A DNA stretch of 64,000 nucleotides from Neobacillus mesonae (GCF_023715155.1 NZ_JAMBNQ010000009.1:84122-148121), one strand, 5' to 3'. Counted from the first letter of the stretch, positions 8,783-17,875 are shown. The notes: a model not told the origin generated them from the letters alone. Numbers and translations are program-made.

Positions 8783-9283
8783 TTGGCAAAGAAAAATAGG
8801 GCGATGCTGATCGGTTCCATTGGCGTTGGAAAATCCACATTAACCAATGCCCTCCTTGAGAGGAATGCAGACGCGGTTAAAACCCAGACGCTGACTTATT
8901 ATGACTGGATTGTGGATACACCTGGCGAATATACGGAAAATCCTTTATTCTACAAAAATATTATGGCAACTGCTTTGGAGGTAACCCATATCCTATTTTT
9001 GCAGGATGCAACAAAGCAAAAAACGATATTTCCGCCGGGATTCAGCACAGGTTTTAATAAGCTTCCCATTGGAGTAGTCACTAAATGTGATGCTGAAGGT
9101 GCAGATGTTCCGAAAGCGATTGAACAATTAAAACGGGCCCTGCCTAAAGGACCCATCGTTGTTTCCTCTTCGGTAACCGGACAGGGCCTGCAGGAAATTC
9201 GTGATTTGGTGAAATGCAATTCGCTGGTGGAGATGAATGAGGCCATGCAATCAGTATCCGATGATGTCGTGATTTTTGTCTGA
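8783..9283 (+). CDS. eutP: EutP, P-loop NTPase of ethanolamine utilisation
   Basis: About 166 residues with Walker A GSIGVGKST near residues 11-19, a DTPGEY switch, and a VTKCDAEG motif resembling the GTPase G4 box. EutP is a small Ras-like protein of eut operons whose role is unsettled; an acetate kinase activity has been reported for a homologue. The TTG at 8783 is preferred because AAGGGG is 8 bases before it. A GTG at 8774 in the same frame would overlap that ribosome site. The next transcript starts just after its stop. Confidence 0.88.
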   Translation: MAKKNRAMLIGSIGVGKSTLTNALLERNADAVKTQTLTYYDWIVDTPGEYTENPLFYKNIMATALEVTHILFLQDATKQKTIFPPGFSTGFNKLPIGVVTKCDAEGADVPKAIEQLKRALPKGPIVVSSSVTGQGLQEIRDLVKCNSLVEMNEAMQSVSDDVVIFV

Positions 9284-9288
9284 AACCC

Positions 9289-9317
9289 TTTACAAGTGTC
9301 GGAAAATAGACTATATT
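9289..9317 (+). promoter_or_regulatory. sigma-A promoter of the eutA operon
   Basis: TTTACA (9289-9294) and TATATT (9312-9317) with an ideal 17-bp spacer. The predicted start near 9324 coincides with the first base of the P1 hairpin of the downstream leader. Confidence 0.75.
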
Positions 9318-9323
9318 ACTAGT

Positions 9324-9407
9324 ATAAAAATGAATTTGTGAAGGCAAAGGCGCCTTATATGAAACTATCTTTTCTTTAAGATGGTCCATATAAGGTGCCT
9401 TTTTTTC
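9324..9407 (+). promoter_or_regulatory. EutV-type tandem hairpin antiterminator and terminator, eutA leader
   Basis: P1 (9324-9339) is ATAAA/TTTGT closing hexaloop AATGAA. P2 (9341-9356) is AAGGC/GCCTT closing hexaloop AAAGGC. Both loops have A1 and G4, the ANTAR recognition bases, and one base separates the hairpins. AAAGGCGCCTTATATG (9346-9361) can instead pair with the segment at about 9387-9403, giving a long terminator followed by seven T residues. P2 and the terminator are mutually exclusive, the arrangement established for EutV targets. Confidence 0.85.
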
Positions 9408-9428
9408 GTAGTTTTTTGCAGGAATGGG

Positions 9429-10892
9429 GTGAGTGCTATCAAAAAATATGAGCCTCAGCAGGAGGAGATCCTGAGTGCGGGTATTGATATTGGTACGAGT
9501 ACAACAAAACTTGTGATTAGCAAATTTTCACTGATGAATATGGCTGGCGGCGCTCATATGCCGCGAATCGAAATCATTGATAAAAAAGTTTTGTATCGCA
9601 GCCCCATTTTTCGTACGCCGCTGCTATCCGCGACAACCATTGATATGAAAGCAGTTGATGAGCTGGTAAAGAAAGAATACCAAAGCGCTGGAGTAGAAAC
9701 AAAAGACATTCAAACGGGTGCCGTCATTATAACAGGTGAAACGGCAACAAAGCAGAACGCCCAGGAAATGGTCCATCATTTATCAGATCAAGCTGGGGAT
9801 TTCTTGGTTGCTGCAGCAGGACCGGATTTGGAAGGAATCATCGCGGCTAAAGGCTCCGGTGCCTATGAGTATTCAAAAAAGACAGGGAAAACCATTGCCA
9901 ATATTGATATCGGCGGGGGAACGGCCAATGTTGCTGTATTCAAATCAGGAAAATTGTGCGGCACCTGTACATTACATATCGGGGGCCGATTAATTGAATT
10001 TTCCGGTAATCAGATAAAAAGCATTTCATCTCCTATAAAAGCATTGTTTCGGCAATGGGGTGATCCTTTCAGTGGTATGAGAGAAGGGGACAGCCGTAAC
10101 CGCCAGGAAATAAAATCACTGACAGGTTTTATGGCTGCCGTCATTGCAAGAATGCTAAATCGTGAATTACTGCCAGCCGATCAGCCGCTGCTTCTGGGGC
10201 ATGAACCAGATTGGCAGGAAGCCATTGATGCCATCATGTTTTCGGGTGGAATAAGTGAATGTCTTTATCATTATGAGGCCGGAACTCCAGCGACTGCACA
10301 CTATGATGACATTGGTGAAATACTTGCCGCTTCTTTGCGGGAAAGCAAAGAGTTAGCTCAATGGCAATGGATTCATCCGGATGAAACCGTACGGGCCACC
10401 GTACTTGGTGCCGGTACACAAACAACGGAAATAAGCGGCGCCACGATTCATGTGGAAGCAAGCGACTTGCCAATCAGGAATCTCCCTGTGTTCCAAGTTC
10501 CGTTTCGGCATGATGTAAAGGATGGTCTAAAACGGATGCATGAGTCAGTGCAGCAGGCACTGGAAATATACGATTCACAGAGAGACGGGCAAAATTTTGC
10601 TTTATATATAACGGAACTGCCATATTTAGGCTTTCGGGATGTGCAGGAATTGGCTGCTGCGATATTAGACGCTATCAGGATAAAGCCAAATCCAGAACAG
10701 CCTTTAGTCCTTGTTTTAGAAAGCGATCATGCAAAGGTTCTTGGACAGACGATTAAGGTGCAGAAACCAAATCAAAGAATTATCTGTATTGATCAAATTA
10801 AAGTAGAGCACGGTGATTATATTGATATCGGACATTTGCTGCAAACAAATGTGGTTCCGGTCGTCATTAAAACATTAACATTCCATCATTAG
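9429..10892 (+). CDS. eutA: ethanolamine ammonia-lyase reactivase EutA
   Basis: About 487 residues with an actin/Hsp70-like ATPase start (AGIDIGTSTTK) and NIDIGGGTANVAVF in the middle. EutA exchanges damaged cobalamin on EutBC in an ATP-dependent way. The frame opens at 9381, but that stretch is the terminator of the leader. GTG at 9429, with a GCAGGA site upstream, gives the usual N terminus. The eutB start follows 16 bases after its stop. Confidence 0.92.
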   Translation: MSAIKKYEPQQEEILSAGIDIGTSTTKLVISKFSLMNMAGGAHMPRIEIIDKKVLYRSPIFRTPLLSATTIDMKAVDELVKKEYQSAGVETKDIQTGAVIITGETATKQNAQEMVHHLSDQAGDFLVAAAGPDLEGIIAAKGSGAYEYSKKTGKTIANIDIGGGTANVAVFKSGKLCGTCTLHIGGRLIEFSGNQIKSISSPIKALFRQWGDPFSGMREGDSRNRQEIKSLTGFMAAVIARMLNRELLPADQPLLLGHEPDWQEAIDAIMFSGGISECLYHYEAGTPATAHYDDIGEILAASLRESKELAQWQWIHPDETVRATVLGAGTQTTEISGATIHVEASDLPIRNLPVFQVPFRHDVKDGLKRMHESVQQALEIYDSQRDGQNFALYITELPYLGFRDVQELAAAILDAIRIKPNPEQPLVLVLESDHAKVLGQTIKVQKPNQRIICIDQIKVEHGDYIDIGHLLQTNVVPVVIKTLTFHH

Positions 10893-10908
10893 GAAAGGGG
10901 GATATTCC

Positions 10909-12282
10909 TTGAAGCTGCAAACAACCTATTTAGGTACAGTCTATCAATTTACTTCTTTAAAGGATTTATTAGCCAAAGCGAACGAAGAGAAATCGGGAGA
11001 CCGCTTGGCCGGCTTGGCTGCTGAAACAGTCCAGGAGCGAATCGCGGCAAAACTAGTTCTTAGCCATTTGACACTGGCTGATATCCGGGAAAACCCATTG
11101 CTGCCTCCTGAACAGGATGAAGTATCACGAATCATAGAATCACAGTTGAATGACCCCGTTTATCAATCAATTAAGAATTGGTCGGTTGCGGAGCTGCGTG
11201 AGTATATTTTAAACGACACAACGACCGGTGAAGATTTAAAGCGTCTCAGCCGGGGATTAAACAGTGAAATGATCGCGGCAACGGCTAAACTGATGTCCAA
11301 TCTTGATCTTGTCCATGCGGCAAATAAAATTGAAATTTTAACAAAATGCAATATTACGATTGGCTATAAAGGAACCCTGGCATCCCGCCTGCAGCCAAAC
11401 CATCCAACCGACAATGTGGAAGGCATGATTGCCTCCTTAAAGGAAGGTTTATCCTATGGGATTGGTGATGCTGTCATCGGGATTAACCCGGTTGAAGATT
11501 CTGTTGAAAGTGTCAAACGGCTGCTGCATGCCACACATAATTTTATTCAAGAATGGGAAATTCCAACACAAAACTGTGTGCTCGCCCATGTAACCGCCCA
11601 AATGAAGGCCGTCGAACAAGGCGCGCCTGCCGATATGATTTTCCAGAGCATAGCTGGAACGGAAGCGGCAAACCGGTCGTTTGGCATCACAGCCTCACTG
11701 CTGGAGGAAGCAAACGAGATGGCAAAGACATTAGGTACTGGAACCGGACCGCAGCGTTTATATTTTGAAACCGGGCAGGGGTCCGAATTATCAGCGGAGG
11801 CTCATTTTGGGATTGACCAAATGACGCTGGAAGCGAGAAATTATGGTTTTGCCCGCTATTATGATCCTTACATTGTAAATACGGTTGTCGGCTTTATTGG
11901 ACCAGAGTATTTGTATAACAACAAACAGGTGATCCGGGCTGGTTTAGAAGACCATTTCATGGGTAAAATGCACGGTATTCCAATGGGTGTTGATATATGT
12001 TACACCAACCATATTAAGGCTGACCAAAACGACATTGAAGATTTAGGGGTACTGTTAACCGCGGCCGGGGTGAATTTTATTATCGCAGCACCGATGGGCG
12101 ATGATTGTATGTTAAATTATCAATCTATGAGCTACCATGATGTCGCAACACTGCGGCAAACAATGAATAAACGACCATCCCCGATTTTTGCTGAATGGCT
12201 TGAAAAAATGGGCATTATGGAGAACGGGAAGCTAAGTAAGATTGCCGGAGATCCTACCATTTTTTCTAAAGGGAGGAGTTAA
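10909..12282 (+). CDS. eutB: ethanolamine ammonia-lyase large subunit EutB
   Basis: A 457-residue TIM-barrel subunit that holds the active site converting ethanolamine to acetaldehyde and ammonia with adenosylcobalamin. Length and sequence are full EutB, including the segments YFETGQGSELSA and MGVDICYTNH. It starts at TTG with AAAGGGGG upstream. It lies between eutA and eutC, as expected for the enzyme and its reactivase. Confidence 0.96.
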   Translation: MKLQTTYLGTVYQFTSLKDLLAKANEEKSGDRLAGLAAETVQERIAAKLVLSHLTLADIRENPLLPPEQDEVSRIIESQLNDPVYQSIKNWSVAELREYILNDTTTGEDLKRLSRGLNSEMIAATAKLMSNLDLVHAANKIEILTKCNITIGYKGTLASRLQPNHPTDNVEGMIASLKEGLSYGIGDAVIGINPVEDSVESVKRLLHATHNFIQEWEIPTQNCVLAHVTAQMKAVEQGAPADMIFQSIAGTEAANRSFGITASLLEEANEMAKTLGTGTGPQRLYFETGQGSELSAEAHFGIDQMTLEARNYGFARYYDPYIVNTVVGFIGPEYLYNNKQVIRAGLEDHFMGKMHGIPMGVDICYTNHIKADQNDIEDLGVLLTAAGVNFIIAAPMGDDCMLNYQSMSYHDVATLRQTMNKRPSPIFAEWLEKMGIMENGKLSKIAGDPTIFSKGRS

Positions 12283-12287
12283 CTAAC

Positions 12288-13316
12288 ATGAACCCTGAGC
12301 TAATTGAAAAAGTAACCAAACTGATTGTTGAAAAATTACAAACACAGAATGGCACGGGCAGCAGCCATTCACATGCATCTGCTGAACCAAAAACTGCAGT
12401 GAAGTTTTGGAATCATACATCGGCAGCATCTGTCAGTGATTTTCAGGCAGCAGCAGAACCAAGCGGGCTGGCAGAAAAAACAGCTGGGAATGAATTGATT
12501 ACATTCGGAAGCTATTCTGAAAGAAGACAGGCAGATTCCAAAAAACGAATTGTAAAAGAACAAACCAAAGACATCGTTCACCCATCATCCGGAATTGAAA
12601 ATCCATATGATCCGGAAGGGTTAAAAGAGCTAATAAGTAAGACCCCTGCCAGAATAGGGATTGGCCGTGCAGGATTACGGCCCAAAACAGAGACATGGCT
12701 GAAATTCCGTTTTGATCATGCGGCGGCTGTTGATGCTGTATATGGAACTGTCAATGAAGAGCTGTTAAACCGTCTTGATTTGTTCAAAGTCAGCACCATG
12801 GTTAGTGATAAAGAGGTTTATATCCGCCGTCCTGATTATGGGAGAAAGTTGTCTGAAGAAGCGAAACAGATGATTAGTGAAAAATGCCCGAAAGAGCCGG
12901 CCGTGCAGATTATTATTTCGGATGGTCTAAGCTCCAGTGCAGTGGAAGAAAATGTGGAGGATGTTTATTTGTCACTGCAGCAGTCACTGAAGAGCCTGGG
13001 AATTGATACCGGCATCCCATTTTATATTGAAAAAGGCCGTGTGGCCGTGATGGATGATGTCGGTGAATTGCTGCAGCCAAAAGTGATTGTTCTCTTGATT
13101 GGTGAACGCCCAGGGCTTGTCAGTGCAGAAAGTTTAAGTGCCTATTTATGCTATATGCCAAGAAAAGGAACCATTGAAGCAGACCGGATGGTTATTTCAA
13201 ACATTCATAAAGGAGGGATTCCTCCTGTTGAGGCTGGTGCCTATATTGGAACGGTTGTTCAAAAAATCCTGAAATATGAAGCCAGCGGTGTATCGCTTGT
13301 GCAAAAGGAAAGCTAG
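12288..13316 (+). CDS. eutC: ethanolamine ammonia-lyase small subunit EutC
   Basis: A 342-residue cobalamin-binding partner of EutB; family members are mostly near 295. The extra length is N-terminal: an amphipathic helix MNPELIEKVTKLIVEKLQ, then about 80 low-complexity Ser/Ala/Glu-rich residues before the conserved core that starts near ISKTPARIGIGRAGLRP. In the known enterobacterial enzyme the EutC N terminus targets the lyase to the shell lumen, so this extension is probably the encapsulation signal plus linker. Confidence 0.94.
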   Translation: MNPELIEKVTKLIVEKLQTQNGTGSSHSHASAEPKTAVKFWNHTSAASVSDFQAAAEPSGLAEKTAGNELITFGSYSERRQADSKKRIVKEQTKDIVHPSSGIENPYDPEGLKELISKTPARIGIGRAGLRPKTETWLKFRFDHAAAVDAVYGTVNEELLNRLDLFKVSTMVSDKEVYIRRPDYGRKLSEEAKQMISEKCPKEPAVQIIISDGLSSSAVEENVEDVYLSLQQSLKSLGIDTGIPFYIEKGRVAVMDDVGELLQPKVIVLLIGERPGLVSAESLSAYLCYMPRKGTIEADRMVISNIHKGGIPPVEAGAYIGTVVQKILKYEASGVSLVQKES

Positions 13317-13325
13317 GGGGAATGA

Positions 13326-13979
13326 ATGGTGTTGGAACGTATTTATGCAGACATATTGGCTGTTCGAATTATCCCCAATGTTGACCCTGATTTGGCCAAA
13401 CAATTTAATCTTGAACCACACCAGCGCAGTTTAGCCATATTTACTTCAACCGTAGATGATATTGGTTATACAGCTTTGGATGAAGCGACCAAGAGGGCCG
13501 ATGTGGACGTTGTCTATGCCCGCTCCTTTTATGCGGGTTCAGGTCATGCTTCAGGACCGCTGTCAGGCGAAATGATTGGGATTTTAGCAGGGCCGTCACC
13601 TGATGAAGTACAAAGCGGAGTTGACGCGGTACGGCAAACGGTGGAAACCTCTGCCTATTTTGAAGCGTTAAATCCTGAAAAAACCCATGCCCTATACGCT
13701 CATGTTGTGTCCAGTACGGGTTCCTATTTATCAAAAGAGGCAGGAATAAATCGAGGCGAGGCGCTGGCCTATTTAATTGCTCCGCCATTAGAAGCAGTTT
13801 ACGGTTTGGATGCAGCTTTAAAAGCTGCCGATGTGAAATTGGTGAAGTTCTTCGGACCGCCGTCTGAAACAAACTTTGGCGGTGCACTGTTAACCGGATC
13901 GCAATCGGCCTGCCAGGCAGCAGCGGATGCTTTCCGTGAGACCATCATCGATATCGCTGAAAATCCAATCAAATATTAA
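13326..13979 (+). CDS. eutL: microcompartment shell protein EutL
   Basis: A 217-residue tandem-BMC trimeric shell protein with the EutL features DEATKRADVDVVYARSFYAG and a second BMC repeat (RGEALAYLIAPPLEAVYGLDAAL). EutL trimers have a gated central pore proposed to pass larger molecules such as cofactors. AGGGGG lies just before the ATG. Its stop overlaps the open frame of eutE. Confidence 0.95.
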   Translation: MVLERIYADILAVRIIPNVDPDLAKQFNLEPHQRSLAIFTSTVDDIGYTALDEATKRADVDVVYARSFYAGSGHASGPLSGEMIGILAGPSPDEVQSGVDAVRQTVETSAYFEALNPEKTHALYAHVVSSTGSYLSKEAGINRGEALAYLIAPPLEAVYGLDAALKAADVKLVKFFGPPSETNFGGALLTGSQSACQAAADAFRETIIDIAENPIKY

Positions 13980-13999
13980 TGATAAGGGAGTGTGTCAGA

Positions 14000-15526
14000 G
14001 TGCAATTCGATCACGATCTCCAATCGATACAAGAAATGCGGGATGCAGTGAAACGGGCAAAAGAGGCACAATTAAAATACCTATCTTACACCCAAGAACA
14101 GGTAGATGAAATTGTGAAGCAAGTGGCGCAGGCTGCTTACGCCAAATCGCTTGAGCTCGCCCAGATGGCTGTAGAAGAAACCGGAATGGGTGTCGTGGAG
14201 CATAAAAAAATGAAAAACGAAGTAGGCTCGATGGCAGTCTACGAATCTATTAAAGATGAAAAGACAGTTGGCATCATTCGTGAAGACCGGGTGAACAAAG
14301 TGACAGAGGTTGCCTATCCTTACGGGATTGTTGCTGGTATCATTCCGACAACCAATCCGACGTCAACTGCCATTTTTAAGACATTGATTTCATTAAAAAC
14401 AAGAAATGCAATTGTGGTCAGCCCGCATCCGCGTGCCGTGAACTGTACAGTGGAAGCGTTGAAAATCTGTCAGGAGGCTGCTGTAAAAGCAGGAGCGCCA
14501 GATGGGTTAATCGGCTGGATTTCCAAACCGTCGATGCCTGCCACTAATGAATTAATGAAGCACCGGGATGTAAATGTCATTTTAGCCACAGGAGGCGGCG
14601 GACTGGTAAGAGCCGCTTACAGTTCCGGTAAACCTGCTTATGGTGTAGGACCAGGGAATGTTCCTTGCTATATTGAAAAAAGTGCAAATGTTGCGAAGTC
14701 AGTCGCAATGATTGTGGATAGCAAGTCCTTTGACAACGGTACAATTTGTGCCACAGAGCAAGCGCTTGTTGTTGATCGAAACATCAAGGAAATAGTCATT
14801 CGCGAGTTTAAGAATAATGGGGCTTATTTTCTCAGTACGGAAGAAAAAGTATTAGTTGAAAAAGTGATTACCCTATCCCCAGGGCATTTAAATCCAGCCA
14901 TTGTTGGTCAATCCGCATATAAAATTGCTGAAATGGCAGGTGTCACGGTTCCACAGGAAACAAGGGTGCTTATTGCCGAAGAAACGAGAGTTGGCAAGGA
15001 TGTCCCGTTTTCAATAGAAAAATTATCACCAGTCTTCCCGCTTTATACGGCTGACAGCTACGAGGAAGCAAAAGAGTATTGCTTAAAACTGCTGAATCTT
15101 GGCGGCAGGGGCCATAGTTTAGCCCTTCATACCAATGATGAAAGCATCGCTAATGAATTTGCCCTGGAGATGCCGGTATCAAGATTGATGGTCAACACCT
15201 TATCATCTATCGGTGCTGTCGGCGCAACTACTGGGCTGACGCCTTCATTAACATTAGGATGCGGTTCCTTTGGCGGCAATATTACTGGTGATAACGTAAC
15301 AGCACGCCACTTAATTAATATTAAGCGCATGGCCTATGGCACGAAAGAAGTATCCGTTCCAAAGCCGTCTATAAAGGCGGCAGTCAGCAGTAAATCTGAA
15401 AATAGCCCGCTGGATGTTGAAAAAATTGTCGGCCAAGTACTGCAGCAGGCAGTTCCCAAGGGAGAGGTCGACGCAAAAGTAATTGCTGAAATGGTTAATC
15501 AAGTAATTCAAAAAATATCAAACTAA
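14000..15526 (+). CDS. eutE: acetylating acetaldehyde dehydrogenase EutE
   Basis: A CoA-acylating aldehyde dehydrogenase of about 508 residues that turns acetaldehyde into acetyl-CoA with NAD. The catalytic Cys lies in GTICATEQ near residue 250, and the GVGPGN loop is present. GTG at 14000 is preferred, with AAGGGAG 10 bases upstream; an ATG at 13979 in frame lacks a site. A C-terminal extension of about 50 residues after the core carries two amphipathic helices (DVEKIVGQVLQQ and VIAEMVNQVIQKI) resembling encapsulation peptides. No eutG alcohol dehydrogenase lies nearby. Confidence 0.94.
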   Translation: MQFDHDLQSIQEMRDAVKRAKEAQLKYLSYTQEQVDEIVKQVAQAAYAKSLELAQMAVEETGMGVVEHKKMKNEVGSMAVYESIKDEKTVGIIREDRVNKVTEVAYPYGIVAGIIPTTNPTSTAIFKTLISLKTRNAIVVSPHPRAVNCTVEALKICQEAAVKAGAPDGLIGWISKPSMPATNELMKHRDVNVILATGGGGLVRAAYSSGKPAYGVGPGNVPCYIEKSANVAKSVAMIVDSKSFDNGTICATEQALVVDRNIKEIVIREFKNNGAYFLSTEEKVLVEKVITLSPGHLNPAIVGQSAYKIAEMAGVTVPQETRVLIAEETRVGKDVPFSIEKLSPVFPLYTADSYEEAKEYCLKLLNLGGRGHSLALHTNDESIANEFALEMPVSRLMVNTLSSIGAVGATTGLTPSLTLGCGSFGGNITGDNVTARHLINIKRMAYGTKEVSVPKPSIKAAVSSKSENSPLDVEKIVGQVLQQAVPKGEVDAKVIAEMVNQVIQKISN

Positions 15527-15545
15527 CTTTTAGGAGGAAATGAAA

Positions 15546-15839
15546 ATGAGTAGAGAATTAACAGCATTAGGAATGATTGAAACAAAAGGATTAGTAGCAT
15601 CTGTTGAAGCAGCTGATGCCATGGTTAAGGCAGCTAATGTTCATTTAATCGGTAAAGTTCATGTTGGCGGCGGTATTGTGACTGTTTTAGTCCGTGGTGA
15701 TGTTGGGGCAGTAAAGGCTGCTACTGATGCCGGAGCTGCTGCAGCTCAGCGTGTCGGCGAACTTAAGTCTGTCCATGTTATTCCACGCCCGCATAACGAA
15801 TTGGAAAGCATTTTACCAAAATTAGAGATTCAAGAGTAA
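15546..15839 (+). CDS. eutM: hexameric microcompartment shell protein EutM
   Basis: A 97-residue canonical BMC-H protein ([20 protein letters not shown], then [17 protein letters not shown]). It forms the flat hexagonal facets of the compartment, with small central pores. ATG at 15546 is chosen since TAGGAGG is 8 bases upstream; the earlier in-frame ATG at 15540 is too close. It is closely similar to the second BMC-H gene at 17474. Confidence 0.95.
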   Translation: MSRELTALGMIETKGLVASVEAADAMVKAANVHLIGKVHVGGGIVTVLVRGDVGAVKAATDAGAAAAQRVGELKSVHVIPRPHNELESILPKLEIQE

Positions 15840-15867
15840 TAGATTAATAAGGTAAGGAGCATGAAAC

Positions 15868-16521
15868 ATGGACCAACAAGCGATTCAAGCGATAGTGGCG
15901 GAAGTGGTTTCCCGGTTACAGGGAACTTCTCCCCAAGATGATTCAATCCCTATCGCAGTTTCTGCTCGACATTGTCATTTAAGTCAAAGCGACCTGGAAG
16001 CTCTTTTCGGTGAGGGATACGAGTTGACAAAAAAAGCGGATTTATCACAGCCTGGTCAATTCGCTGCAAATGAAACCATTACAATTGCGGGACCAAGAGG
16101 AAGCCTTGAAAAAGTGCGCATTCTTGGTCCTGCGCGTAAGATGACCCAAGTGGAAGTGAGTTTAACGGACTCGATTAAATTGGGCAGCAAACCTCCCCTC
16201 AGGGAATCAGGGGATATTGCCGGATCCGCAGCGATTACCCTGGTAGGACCAAAAGGCAGCCTTTATAAAAAGGAAGGATTAATCATTGCCCAAACTCATA
16301 TTCATATGAGTCCTGACGACGCCGACCGTTTTTCCGTAAAGAACGGAGAGTATGTCAAAGTGGAAGCCGGCGGAATCCGGCCGGTAACATTGGGAAAGGT
16401 GTTAATCCGCGTTTCTCCAAGGTATAAGCTTGAAATGCATGTCGATACAGATGAAGCCAATGCCGGTTTTATTACCGGAAAAACAAAAGGGAAACTTATT
16501 AAGTATGAGGCAATGTCATGA
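15868..16521 (+). CDS. pduL: phosphate acyltransferase, PduL type (EutD function)
   Basis: A 217-residue PduL-family enzyme converting acetyl-CoA and phosphate to acetyl phosphate and recycling CoA inside the compartment. The two zinc-binding His pairs are visible: His35/His37 in SARHCHLS and His144/His146 in THIHMS. The N terminus (MDQQAIQAIVAEVVSRLQ) is an amphipathic helix typical of encapsulation peptides and is followed by a short flexible linker. It takes the place of the enterobacterial EutD. The stop overlaps the next start by 4 bases. Confidence 0.9.
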   Translation: MDQQAIQAIVAEVVSRLQGTSPQDDSIPIAVSARHCHLSQSDLEALFGEGYELTKKADLSQPGQFAANETITIAGPRGSLEKVRILGPARKMTQVEVSLTDSIKLGSKPPLRESGDIAGSAAITLVGPKGSLYKKEGLIIAQTHIHMSPDDADRFSVKNGEYVKVEAGGIRPVTLGKVLIRVSPRYKLEMHVDTDEANAGFITGKTKGKLIKYEAMS

Positions 16522-17192
16522 TAACACGGCAAATGATTGAGCAAATTGTTCAAGAAGTCATCAAACAATTGGCCGCTAACGAAAATCATCAAGATAGCCA
16601 TGATAAGCCAAAACTGCTGGTGATCGGTGAAACATCTTTTGTTGAACCGGACTATTTAGCGAAAATGAAAACAAAATGGGACATTATCAGTGATAATGAA
16701 TCTGAAAAGGTAAAATGGGATCAAGTGGATCAGGTACTGATTTTGCATGCGACACAGGATTTATTGGTAAAGGGTGCATTAGGCATATTTGATACTCGTG
16801 AAAGTAAACTGCTTTCGTGCTGCTTGCTGGAATCCATACCTGTCACGATGATTCCAACGGTTTTTCTAGAGAAACAGCTATTTAATAGAACAACTTTGAA
16901 CAAACCTTATGTTTTACAGCTGCAGAAATATAAGGAGCAGCTAGAGAATTTTGGCGCCTGTGTGGAAACATGGGGGAATTTTCTGACCAAATCAGAGAAA
17001 GCAGCTGTACCAGATCAAGAGGAATCTATAACTGAAAAGAAAAAGCTGATTTCCCAAAGGGATATACAAGATTATAAGGAATCCATCATTGTGGTGGATA
17101 AAGATACCATCATCACCCCGCTGGCACGTGACACGGCCCGGGAATTAGGGAAAAGTATAAAGGTAATTGAAGTAAAAGGGGCGGAAAAATAA
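16518..17192 (+). CDS. ethanolamine-utilisation hypothetical protein of Firmicute eut operons
   Basis: A 224-residue protein without a known activity. It opens with an amphipathic helix (MITRQMIEQIVQEVIKQL), then an alpha/beta region beginning KPKLLVIGETSF that looks Rossmann or flavodoxin-like. After an acidic/basic linker the tail reads DTIITPLARDTARELGKSIKVIE, a module repeated in several microcompartment proteins. I believe it corresponds to the Firmicute-restricted eut hypothetical family found between the phosphotransacylase and eutN. Lumenal location is inferred from the helix and operon position. Confidence 0.7.
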   Translation: MITRQMIEQIVQEVIKQLAANENHQDSHDKPKLLVIGETSFVEPDYLAKMKTKWDIISDNESEKVKWDQVDQVLILHATQDLLVKGALGIFDTRESKLLSCCLLESIPVTMIPTVFLEKQLFNRTTLNKPYVLQLQKYKEQLENFGACVETWGNFLTKSEKAAVPDQEESITEKKKLISQRDIQDYKESIIVVDKDTIITPLARDTARELGKSIKVIEVKGAEK

Positions 17193-17471
17193 ATGCAAAT
17201 GGGCACAGTAATTGGAAATGTCTGGGCTACCAGGAAAGAGGATGAATTGACGGGTTTGAAATTTTTAATCGTTCAGCCTGAATTAGCAGACCGGACTTCT
17301 GCCGGTACACCATTTATTGCCGTGGATCGGATTGGTGCAGGGTTCGGCGACCAGGTTCTCGTTACCCGGGGCAGCGCAGCCAGCCATATGTCCAATGATA
17401 AGAAACTGCCCATCGATGCCCTCATAATTGGAATAATTGATTCTGTTGATGTTGAGAAAAGAGGTGAATAA
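17193..17471 (+). CDS. eutN: microcompartment vertex protein EutN (CcmL family)
   Basis: A 92-residue BMC-P protein (MGTVIGNVWATRKEDELTG, then FIAVDRIGAGFGDQVLVTRGS) forming pentamers that cap shell vertices. The start directly abuts the previous stop, and the next gene begins 2 bases after its end, consistent with tight coupling. Confidence 0.93.
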   Translation: MQMGTVIGNVWATRKEDELTGLKFLIVQPELADRTSAGTPFIAVDRIGAGFGDQVLVTRGSAASHMSNDKKLPIDALIIGIIDSVDVEKRGE

Positions 17472-17473
17472 TC

Positions 17474-17875
17474 ATGGGTAGAGCATTAGGAATGATTGAA
17501 ACAAGGGGTCTAATTGGGTCTATTGAAGCTGGAGATGCTATGTTAAAATCGGCAGATGTCACCTTGGTTAAACAGGAAAAGATAGATGGAGCTCTCGTAA
17601 CCGTACTTGTACAGGGAGACGTCAGTGCTGTTCAAGCTGCGGTTGATGCGGGGAAAGCGGCAGCCGCTAGAGTCGGTGAACTTATTTCCGCTCACGTTAT
17701 CCCGCATCCGGATGAATCTATTCGGGAGGTTTTATTAAAGAGTGACCATAATGTGAACGAAGCAGAGAAGAAAAAGGAAGATGCTGCTGAGGCAAAAGGG
17801 CCGGCTAAAAAGAAGACAGAGTCTTCCCAATCAGCCAGAACGAAACCAGCTGAAAAATCCGAGGAAGAAAAATAA
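17474..17875 (+). CDS. BMC-H shell protein with charged C-terminal tail
   Basis: A 133-residue protein. Residues 1-90 are a BMC-H domain close to EutM (LGMIETRGLIGSIEAGDAML). The last about 40 residues are a disordered Lys/Glu/Ala-rich tail with no fold. EutK of enterobacteria also extends a BMC domain, but with a helix-turn-helix that is absent here. The tail may project into the lumen or cytosol and bind nucleic acid or cargo; that is inference. AGAGGTGA precedes the ATG. Confidence 0.85.
   Translation: MGRALGMIETRGLIGSIEAGDAMLKSADVTLVKQEKIDGALVTVLVQGDVSAVQAAVDAGKAAAARVGELISAHVIPHPDESIREVLLKSDHNVNEAEKKKEDAAEAKGPAKKKTESSQSARTKPAEKSEEEK

Noticed and set aside
13441..13887. 148-codon reverse-strand ORF
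   Set aside because: It lies wholly antisense to eutL, has no ribosome site, and its protein has shadow-frame composition.
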